64,000 nucleotides of DNA, taken from Streptomyces fagopyri. Its GTDB lineage: Bacteria > Actinomycetota > Actinomycetes > Streptomycetales > Streptomycetaceae. Below, piece after piece: positions 33,508 to 42,327 of this stretch. The stretch lies in NCBI RefSeq assembly GCF_009498275.1, contig NZ_CP045643.1:5890001-5954000 (forward strand). The letters are read 5' to 3'. The stretch's first letter is position 1, and every line of letters begins with the position of its first letter. Made by a program: the position numbers and the translations under genes. Below the pieces are notes generated by a model. That model made no database searches. It was not told where the DNA came from and was given only the letters and a program-made list of their open reading frames with translations.

Positions 33508-35802
33508 ATGGCTCACCAGGCGGGGACTCCCACAGGCGAACGGCAGCAGGCCGTCCTCGAAGGCGTGCTGGAGCGGATCACCTACGCGAACGAGGAGAGC
33601 GGCTACACGGTCGCGCGCGTCGACACCGGCCGCGGCGCGGGGGACCTGCTGACCGTCGTCGGCGCGCTGCTCGGCGCGCAGGTCGGCGAGTCGCTCCGGA
33701 TGGAGGGCCGCTGGGGCTCCCACCCGCAGTACGGCAAGCAGTTCACGGTGGAGAACTACACGACGGTCCTGCCGGCCACCGTCCAGGGCATCCGCCGCTA
33801 CCTCGGTTCCGGCCTGGTCAAGGGCATCGGCCCGGTCTTCGCCGACCGCATCACCCAGCACTTCGGGCTCGACACGCTCCGGATCATCGAGGAGGAGCCG
33901 AAGCGGCTCATCGAGGTCCCCGGCCTCGGCCCGAAGCGGACGAAGAAGATCGCCGACGCCTGGGAGGAGCAGAAGGCGATCAAGGAGGTCATGCTCTTCC
34001 TCCAGAGCGTCGAGGTGTCGACGTCGATCGCGGTCCGCATCTACAAGAAGTACGGCGACGCGTCGATCTCCGTCGTGCGGAACCAGCCCTACCGGCTCGC
34101 CTCCGACGTCTGGGGCATCGGCTTCCTCACCGCCGACCGGATCGCCCAGTCCGTCGGCATCCCGCACGACAGCCCCGAGCGCGTCAAGGCGGGCCTTCAG
34201 TACGCCCTTTCGCAGTCCACCGACCAGGGGCACTGCTACCTCCCGGAGGAGCGGCTGATCGCGGACGCGGTGAAACTGCTCCAGGTGGACACGGGCCTGG
34301 TCATCGAGTGCCTGGCCGAACTCGCCGCTCCCCCGGAGGACGGCGAGGAACCCGGTGTCGTACGGGAGAAGGTGCCCGGTCCCGACGGCGGTGAGCCGGT
34401 GACGGCGGTTTATCTGGTGCCCTTCCACCGCGCCGAACTCTCCCTCTCCGCACAACTGTTGCGCCTGCTGCGCGCCGACCAGGACCGGATGCCCGGTTTC
34501 CGGGACGTGGCCTGGGGCAAGGCGCTGACCTGGCTCAAGGGGCGTACGGGCGCGGAGTTGGCGCCCGAGCAGGAGGAGGCCGTGCGGCTGGCGCTGACCA
34601 GCAAGGTCGCCGTGCTCACCGGGGGCCCCGGCTGCGGCAAGTCGTTCACGGTCCGCTCGATCGTGGAACTGGCGCGCGCCAGGCGGGCGAAGGTGGTCCT
34701 CGCCGCGCCCACGGGCCGCGCGGCCAAGCGGCTCGCCGAGCTGACGGGCGCCGAGGCCTCGACGGTGCACCGGCTGCTGGAGCTGAAGCCGGGCGGCGAC
34801 GCGGCGTACGACAAGGACCGGCCCCTGGACGCCGACCTGGTGGTCGTGGACGAGGCCTCCATGCTCGATCTGCTGCTCGCCAACAAGCTGGCCAAGGCGG
34901 TGCCGCCGGGCGCCCACCTGCTGTTCGTGGGAGACGTCGACCAACTCCCCAGCGTGGGCGCGGGCGAGGTCCTGCGGGACCTGCTCGCGGAGGGCGGCCC
35001 CGTTCCGTCGGTCCGCCTGACCCGGATCTTCCGTCAGGCCCAGCAGTCCGGGGTGGTGACGAACGCGCACCGGATCAACTCCGGGCAGCACCCCGTCACC
35101 GACGGCATGAAGGACTTCTTCCTCTTCGTCGAGGACGACACCGAGGAGACCGGGCGGCTCACGGTGGACGTGGTGGCCCGGCGGATTCCGGCCAAGTTCG
35201 GGCTCGACCCGCGCCGGGACGTGCAGGTGCTGGCGCCGATGCACCGGGGGCCGGCCGGCGCGGGCACCCTCAACGGCCTGCTCCAGCAGGCGATCACGCC
35301 CGCGCGCCCCGAGCTCGCCGAGAAGCGCTTCGGCGGCCGGGTGTTCCGCGTCGGCGACAAGGTCACCCAGATCCGCAACAACTACGAGAAGGGCGAGAAC
35401 GGCGTCTTCAACGGCACGGTGGGCGTCGTGACCTCGCTCGATCCGGTCGAACAGCGTCTGACGGTGCTGACCGACGAGGACGAGGAGGTTCCGTACGACT
35501 TCGACGAACTGGACGAGCTGGCCCACGCGTACGCGGTGACGATCCACCGCTCCCAGGGCAGCGAGTACCCCGCGGTGGTGATCCCGGTCACCACGGGGGC
35601 CTGGATGATGCTCCAGCGCAACCTCCTCTACACGGCGGTCACCCGGGCCAAGAAGCTGGTCGTCCTCGTCGGCTCCCGCAAGGCGATCGGCCAGGCCGTG
35701 CGCACGGTGTCGGCCGGCAGGCGCTGTACGGCCCTGTCCTTCCGCCTCGGGGGCCGTCCCCTGTCCCGGGGGCCCGTTCCGGAGGCGGCCCACCGGCCCT
35801 GA
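33508..35802 (+). CDS. recD2: RecD2-type ATP-dependent DNA helicase
   Basis: This 764-residue SF1B helicase works without RecBC. An N-terminal OB region (VLERITYANEESGYTVARVD) precedes helix-hairpin-helix repeats (GLVKGIGPVFADRI, EVPGLGPKRTKKI). The motor follows: Walker A GGPGCGKS (about 371-378), Walker B VVVDEASML, LFVGDVDQLPSVGAG, a C-terminal SH3-like segment (GRVFRVGDKVTQIRNNYEKG) and motif VI VTIHRSQGSEYPAVV. ATG 33508 fits the family start. It unwinds DNA 5' to 3' and probably assists repair. It stands between the DUF397 gene and citA, with 254 bases before the latter. Confidence 0.93.
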   Translation: MAHQAGTPTGERQQAVLEGVLERITYANEESGYTVARVDTGRGAGDLLTVVGALLGAQVGESLRMEGRWGSHPQYGKQFTVENYTTVLPATVQGIRRYLGSGLVKGIGPVFADRITQHFGLDTLRIIEEEPKRLIEVPGLGPKRTKKIADAWEEQKAIKEVMLFLQSVEVSTSIAVRIYKKYGDASISVVRNQPYRLASDVWGIGFLTADRIAQSVGIPHDSPERVKAGLQYALSQSTDQGHCYLPEERLIADAVKLLQVDTGLVIECLAELAAPPEDGEEPGVVREKVPGPDGGEPVTAVYLVPFHRAELSLSAQLLRLLRADQDRMPGFRDVAWGKALTWLKGRTGAELAPEQEEAVRLALTSKVAVLTGGPGCGKSFTVRSIVELARARRAKVVLAAPTGRAAKRLAELTGAEASTVHRLLELKPGGDAAYDKDRPLDADLVVVDEASMLDLLLANKLAKAVPPGAHLLFVGDVDQLPSVGAGEVLRDLLAEGGPVPSVRLTRIFRQAQQSGVVTNAHRINSGQHPVTDGMKDFFLFVEDDTEETGRLTVDVVARRIPAKFGLDPRRDVQVLAPMHRGPAGAGTLNGLLQQAITPARPELAEKRFGGRVFRVGDKVTQIRNNYEKGENGVFNGTVGVVTSLDPVEQRLTVLTDEDEEVPYDFDELDELAHAYAVTIHRSQGSEYPAVVIPVTTGAWMMLQRNLLYTAVTRAKKLVVLVGSRKAIGQAVRTVSAGRRCTALSFRLGGRPLSRGPVPEAAHRP

Positions 35803-35928
35803 CCGGTTCCCGCCGGTAGCGGGGTGCGGCCCGTTCGGCCAGGTGTCCGAAAAAATGATCGATCAAACGAGTCGCAAAGGTCACACACCACTTCCGGAAC
35901 CAGGGCGAAGAGGGGCAGGATGAGTAGG

Positions 35929-35951
35929 TTGGCGGCACTCAGTGCCGCCAA
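35929..35951. promoter_or_regulatory. 23-bp palindrome in the citA promoter region
   Basis: TTGGCGGCACT and its exact complement flank one C. TTGGCG at its left end and TAGGCC at 35952-35957 are 17 bases apart, so the palindrome could fill a promoter spacer. The citA GTG is about 105 bases downstream. A bound repressor here would block citrate synthase transcription. Confidence 0.55.
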
Positions 35952-36056
35952 TAGGCCCAATGGTCGACCCCGAGTGCACTCTCCAGGGCCAAATGGGGGA
36001 TGGTAGAGACAGTCAGGGCACCTCGAAGAAGAGGCACAACGTCGGTGAGGGATGAC

Positions 36057-37346
36057 GTGAGCGACAACTCTGTAGTACTGCGGTACGGCGATGGCGAGTA
36101 CACCTACCCGGTGATCGACAGCAGCGTCGGCGACAAGGGCGTCGACATCGGGAAGCTCCGCGCCCAGACCGGACTGGTGACGCTGGACAGTGGGTACGGC
36201 AACACCGCCGCCTACAAATCCGCGATCACCTATCTCGACGGTGAGCAGGGCATCCTCCGGTACCGCGGCTACCCGATCGAGCAGCTGGCCGAGCGCTCCA
36301 CCTTCCTTGAGGTGGCCTCGCTGCTGATCAACGGCGAACTGCCGAACGTGGACGAGCTCTCCACCTTCAAGAACGAGATCACGCAGCACACCCTGCTGCA
36401 CGAGGACGTCAAGCGATTCTTCCAGGGCTTCCCGCGCGACGCCCACCCGATGGCGATGCTGTCGTCGGTGGTCAGCGCCCTGTCGACGTTCTACCAGGAC
36501 AGCCACAACCCGTTCGACGAGAAGCAGCGTCACCTCTCGACGATCCGCCTGCTCGCCAAGCTTCCGACGATCGCGGCGTACGCCTACAAGAAGTCGATCG
36601 GCCACCCCTTCGTCTACCCGCGCAACGACCTCGGGTACGTCGAGAACTTCCTGCGCATGACCTTCTCGGTCCCCGCCCAGGAGTACGAGCTCGACCCGGT
36701 CGTCGTCTCCGCGCTCGACAAGCTGCTCATCCTGCACGCGGACCACGAGCAGAACTGTTCGACGTCCACCGTGCGTCTGGTGGGCTCCTCGCAGGCGAAC
36801 ATGTTCGCCTCGATCTCCGCCGGCATCTCCGCCCTCTGGGGCCCGCTGCACGGTGGCGCCAACCAGTCCGTGCTGGAGATGCTCGAGGGCATCCAGGCCT
36901 CCGGCGGCGACGTCGACTCCTTCATCCGCAAGGTGAAGAACAAGGAGGACGGCGTCCGCCTGATGGGCTTCGGGCACCGCGTCTACAAGAACTTCGACCC
37001 CCGGGCGAAGATCATCAAGGCGGCCGCGCACGATGTCCTCTCGGCGCTCGGCAAGTCCGACGAACTGCTGGACATCGCGCTCAAGCTGGAGGAGCACGCG
37101 CTCTCGGACGACTACTTCGTCTCGCGCAGCCTCTACCCGAACGTGGACTTCTACACGGGCCTGATCTACCGCGCCATGGGCTTCCCGACCGAGATGTTCA
37201 CGGTCCTGTTCGCCCTCGGCCGCCTTCCGGGCTGGATCGCCCAGTGGCACGAGATGATCAAGGAGCCCGGCTCCCGCATCGGCCGTCCGCGGCAGATCTA
37301 CACGGGTGTCGTCGAGCGCGACTTCGTGCCGGTCGAGGCCCGCTGA
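36057..37346 (+). CDS. citA: Citrate synthase
   Basis: This 429-residue type II citrate synthase condenses acetyl-CoA with oxaloacetate. GTG 36057 begins VSDNSVVLRYGDGEYTYPVI, the known Streptomyces start, and follows GAGGGATGAC. Catalytic residues are His in WGPLHGGANQ and GFGHRVYKN and Asp in YPNVDFYTG. The N-terminal DxxxGxxDIGKLR region and DSGYGNTAAYKSAIT match the hexameric actinobacterial enzyme. It is monocistronic. A palindrome lies in its promoter region and a 13-bp stem terminator follows. Confidence 0.97.
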   Translation: MSDNSVVLRYGDGEYTYPVIDSSVGDKGVDIGKLRAQTGLVTLDSGYGNTAAYKSAITYLDGEQGILRYRGYPIEQLAERSTFLEVASLLINGELPNVDELSTFKNEITQHTLLHEDVKRFFQGFPRDAHPMAMLSSVVSALSTFYQDSHNPFDEKQRHLSTIRLLAKLPTIAAYAYKKSIGHPFVYPRNDLGYVENFLRMTFSVPAQEYELDPVVVSALDKLLILHADHEQNCSTSTVRLVGSSQANMFASISAGISALWGPLHGGANQSVLEMLEGIQASGGDVDSFIRKVKNKEDGVRLMGFGHRVYKNFDPRAKIIKAAAHDVLSALGKSDELLDIALKLEEHALSDDYFVSRSLYPNVDFYTGLIYRAMGFPTEMFTVLFALGRLPGWIAQWHEMIKEPGSRIGRPRQIYTGVVERDFVPVEAR

Positions 37347-37405
37347 TCATCTTCGTACGCGCATAGCCGTGCGAAGAGTGCGAACCAGAGCAACCTGAGC
37401 AAAAC

Positions 37406-37458
37406 GGAAAGCGCCCTGCTACCGGTCCCCCCACGGGCCGGCAGTCAGGGCGCTTTCC
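37406..37458 (+). terminator. citA terminator
   Basis: GGAAAGCGCCCTG pairs with CAGGGCGCTTTCC over 13 perfect bases, with a 27-base loop that itself folds (CCGG to CCGG), followed by TTGT. It starts 60 bases after the citA stop. Confidence 0.85.
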
Positions 37459-37661
37459 TTGTCCCGGTGCGGATTCCCCCCACGGGATCCGGCCGGGCGT
37501 CTGTGGACAGCGCCTGAATCGCTGCGAGCAAAACGAGCAGAACTCTTCGTGCTACCGCGTGCTCCCGCACGCGCTCCGGTGCGCTCTGCCGGGACGCGTA
37601 CCGACGGGAGGGCCGCTCAAAGCTCCCCGCTGTACGTGCCCCGGCAACGCAGTTCCGGGAA

Positions 37662-37705
37662 CGTCCCCCAAGACATCCCCAGATGTCAGAAACGCCCCCC
37701 AAGAC
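37662..37705. repeat. Two 13-bp direct repeats, 31 bp apart
   Basis: CGTCCCCCAAGAC (37662-37674) and CGCCCCCCAAGAC (37693-37705) differ at one base. Between them is GACAT-N6-ATGTC. They lie 50-100 bases before the RNA-like region and may be binding sites for its regulator. Confidence 0.5.
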
Positions 37706-37754
37706 GTCTCTGGCATCGCCAACTTAGACTCACGAACCCCTTCGCTGGTTACGT

Positions 37755-37900
37755 TCACATCACTGTGATCTGTATCTCTTGCGTATGTCCTGAAGATACG
37801 CAAGAGCCCCGAAACGGGAATCGGGGGCCAAGCGTAAGGAAGATGCGCGAGCCTTGTGAAGAGCTTATGTGAGGCTCCCGTTGGACTCTAGGGGGACTCT
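37755..37900 (+). ncRNA. Candidate structured small RNA in the citA-copA gap
   Basis: The convergent gap between citA and copA holds no convincing gene but a run of hairpins on the plus strand. CTCTTGCGTAT/ATACGCAAGAG (37776-37806) has an 11-bp stem. CCCCGA/TCGGGG (37807-37826) follows directly. GAGCC/GGCTC (37849-37877) is next, then the direct repeat GGACTCT (37883 and 37894). Just upstream is TCACA-N4-TGTGA (37755-37768). The region is less GC-rich than the coding flanks. Orientation and ends are inferred. I recall small RNA candidates reported near citrate synthase in S. coelicolor but cannot confirm identity. Confidence 0.45.
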
Positions 37901-37910
37901 TGCTCCGTCG

Positions 37911-40202
<2,292 letters not shown>

Positions 40203-40394
40203 GGTGCGGCTCCAGGGAATGAGCCGGGCCGTACGGAGCCAGTATCAGCTGGTCGGTACGGCCCGGTGTGGAGAGCTGGGTGGAACGGGGGTGCGACGCG
40301 GGAGGGCGTGGCGTGACGGGTGCGACGGGTGCGACGGGTGTGCGACGGGAGGGGCTGACGTCGGGACCTACGGGGTACCGGCGAGTCCTGGTGA

Positions 40395-40438
40395 GGTTCC
40401 GGCGGGGTCCCGGTGGGGTTCCGGCGGGGTCCCGGTGG
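40395..40438. repeat. 22-bp tandem repeat between copZ and copA
   Basis: Two perfect 22-bp copies begin GGTTCCGGCGGGG, in the 267-base spacer. Nearby at about 40310-40345 there are GGTGCGACGG units. No gene is seen in the spacer. Confidence 0.85.
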
Positions 40439-40469
40439 GGTTTCAGCAGGGAGGGCCGGGGCTGAAGGG

Positions 40470-40709
40470 TCAGGCCTTGGTGACGAGCTCGAAGCCCGCC
40501 TCGTCGACCGCCGCGCGCACGGTCTCCTCGTCGAGCGGCGCGACGGAGACCACGGTGACCTCGCCCGTCGCGGCCACGGCCTGGACCGAGCTGACGCCGG
40601 CGATCCCGGAGATCTCACCTGAGACGGAGCCCTCGCAGTGCCCGCAGCTCATGCCGCTCACCTGGTAGACGGCCGTGATGGAACCCTGGGTCTCGGTCTG
40701 CGCGGTCAT
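40470..40709 (-). CDS. copZ: Copper chaperone (heavy-metal-associated domain)
   Basis: This 79-residue protein consists of a single HMA fold with the metal site GMSCGHC (about residues 19-25) and the usual beta-alpha-beta pattern (TAVYQVSGM, VSGEISGIAGVSSVQAV, EVTVVS, VRAAVDEAGFELV). ATG 40709 has GAGGAGC upstream. The last residues VTKA are typical of the family. It shuttles Cu(I) to CopA, which is encoded next on the same strand, and the operon is headed by a CsoR operator. Confidence 0.95.
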   Translation of the reverse strand: MTAQTETQGSITAVYQVSGMSCGHCEGSVSGEISGIAGVSSVQAVAATGEVTVVSVAPLDEETVRAAVDEAGFELVTKA

Positions 40710-40887
40710 GGCGTGCTCCTCGTCGAGGCGTGTGTGGGGCGGTCGGGATGGGTCGCGGGTCTGGTGGCTGTGGTGCCGGTGGTCCCGGTGGTGCGTACGG
40801 CGTTCGGGGTGCGCCGCGTGCGTGACGCCCGCGGCGCGTGTGGGCCGAAGGGGCCCTGAGGTCTCAGGGTTCCCCTCGATGGTCACC

Positions 40888-40917
40888 AGGTTATACCCCT
40901 AGGGGGTATTTCTCCAA
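40888..40917 (-). promoter_or_regulatory. copZ promoter with CsoR operator in the spacer
   Basis: On the minus strand TTGGAG (40912-40917) and TAACCT (40888-40893) are 18 bases apart. Between them lies ATACCCC-TA-GGGGGTAT (40893-40909), a pseudo-palindrome of the TACC...GGTA type bound by actinobacterial CsoR. Cu(I) binding to CsoR should free the promoter. The leader would be about 170 bases. Confidence 0.85.
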
Positions 40918-41379
40918 GCAGGGTCTCGGCGGGCCGTCGAGCGGGGTGGCGAGTGGGGGGATGCGAGTCGCGGGCGCGCCGGGCGCCGTTCCGGGGTGCC
41001 GCTTGCCCCTCGGGCTCGGGCGCGGAGGTCCGGCGGGCCCGGATCCGGGCCCGTTCCGGGGGAGGGGTCTCGGCGGTCTCGGGTCGATTTGTCCGAACCC
41101 TATGGCAGACAGTCGCGATGTCGCGGTACGGCGCCGCCTGTACTGATCGCGCCCGTCGCGGTGTCCGCCCCGCCGACGAGGTGAGTCGGCCGGGGGCGGG
41201 GCGGGGCGGGCTGGGGTGGGCAGGGCGGAGCGGGTCCGGGCGGTACGGAGTGGGACCGGGCCGGACCCGGCGGTACGGAGTGGGGCCGCGCAGGTCGGAA
41301 CGGAGCGGCCGGAGTGGTGCGGGGCGGAGTGGTGCGCGACGGGGTCGCGTGCGGCGGGGTTGGGGCGGGGCGCGCGGTG
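40918..41379. other. Intergenic region with GC-rich simple repeats
   Basis: No gene is supported. 41150-41370 consists of GGGCGG, GGAGTGG and two copies of GGCGGTACGGAGTGGG (about 41238 and 41270). A 14-codon frame starting at 41102 (MADSRDVAVRRRLY) has no ribosome site and is not called. Confidence 0.5.
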
Positions 41380-42147
41380 TCAGGGCCGGGTGGCGACGGC
41401 GTCGGTGGCGAGCGCCCTGCCGTCGGTCAGCGGTTCGACGTAACGGAACAGGACGTTCTTCAGCTCCTGGACGTACGCGGCGCGCTCGGCCCCCTCGTGG
41501 GCGAGGATCAGTTCGAGCCCCGCCTTGTAGATGCCCAGGCACACCTGCGCCGTACGTGTGACGCCGGCGGCGGGCGCGTCGGGCAGGAACGCGGAGAGCA
41601 GTCCTTCGACCCGGGAGACCAGGGTCAGGTGCAGCGCGTCGTGCTCCTCGGCGATACGGCCGGGGATGTCGGGTCCGTGCATCAGCGCGAAGAAGACGGG
41701 GTGCTCGCAGTTGAAGTCGACGAAGCGGTCGACGGCGGCGCCGACGGCGTCCTCCAGCGTGGTCGCGGGGGCGACCGGGCCGAGCGCCTCGCCGTAGGTG
41801 GCCCGCATCTCGTGCATGAGCCGGTCGCCCAGCTCGATCGCGATCGCTTCCTTGTTCGGGAAGAACTGGTACAGCGTGCCCGGCGAGACGCCCGCCTCTC
41901 GGGCGATCGCGTTGGTGCTGGCGGCGGTGTAGCCGGTGGTGCAGAAGACGGAGGCCGCGGCCTCCAGCAGCTGGGCGATCCGGCGTTCGCCGCGGGCCTG
42001 CCGTCGGCGGGGCCGCTCGTCCTCGGCGGTCCGGTCGCCGGAGGCCGGCTCGGCGACGGCCCGCTCCTCGGTGGCCCGGCTCCCGGCGGTCCGCTTCCCG
42101 GCGGTCCGCTCGTGGGCGGTGGGCCGCTTCTCGGGCTTGTCGGGCAC
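41380..42147 (-). CDS. TetR family transcriptional regulator
   Basis: This 255-residue repressor begins at GTG 42147. Residues 1-52 are a charged, probably disordered tail with repeats of xTAGKR/RTAxxR. The TetR helix-turn-helix follows (IAQLLEAAASVFCTTGYTAASTNAIAREAGVSPGTLYQFFPNKEAI). The ligand-binding domain shows VDRFVDFNCEHPVFFALMHGPD and QVCLGIYKAGLELILAHEG. It diverges from the MMPL exporter gene, and two matching palindromes lie between them, so it likely represses both itself and the exporter. Confidence 0.92.
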   Translation of the reverse strand: MPDKPEKRPTAHERTAGKRTAGSRATEERAVAEPASGDRTAEDERPRRRQARGERRIAQLLEAAASVFCTTGYTAASTNAIAREAGVSPGTLYQFFPNKEAIAIELGDRLMHEMRATYGEALGPVAPATTLEDAVGAAVDRFVDFNCEHPVFFALMHGPDIPGRIAEEHDALHLTLVSRVEGLLSAFLPDAPAAGVTRTAQVCLGIYKAGLELILAHEGAERAAYVQELKNVLFRYVEPLTDGRALATDAVATRP

Positions 42148-42179
42148 GAGTTATCCCCAACTCTCCGAACGTGTTTGAC

Positions 42180-42203
42180 AAACGCGAGCGGTCGCTCGCA
42201 TTC
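42180..42203. promoter_or_regulatory. TetR operator, copy 1
   Basis: GCGAGCG-GT-CGCTCGC (42184-42199) forms perfect 7-bp arms. It sits directly after TTGACA (42175-42180), a likely -35 box for the MMPL gene. Confidence 0.75.
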
Positions 42204-42208
42204 TGGTG

Positions 42209-42232
42209 AAACGCGAGCGATCTCTCGTGTTT
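42209..42232. promoter_or_regulatory. TetR operator, copy 2
   Basis: CGAGCGATCTCTCG within AAAC...GTTT arms is an imperfect copy of site 1 (both read CGAGCG-R-TC-N-CTCG). The two centres are about 29 bp apart. Confidence 0.7.
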
Positions 42233-42327
42233 GTCGATTCTATGGCAATGACCGACCCATGCTGCCTGAGCGCACGGACGGACGCGGACGCACGGACACG
42301 GGGTCACGGTGAAGGGGACACCGCGCG

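Noticed and set aside
33133..35793. 886-codon antisense frame opposite recD2
   Set aside because: It is antisense to a well-supported helicase with all motifs, and has no family match.
37755..37768. TCACA-N4-TGTGA considered as a CRP site
   Set aside because: The half-sites are in the opposite order and spacing to TGTGA-N6-TCACA.
41102..41146. 14-codon frame MADSRDVAVRRRLY
   Set aside because: It has no ribosome site and no downstream gene on that strand for a leader role.
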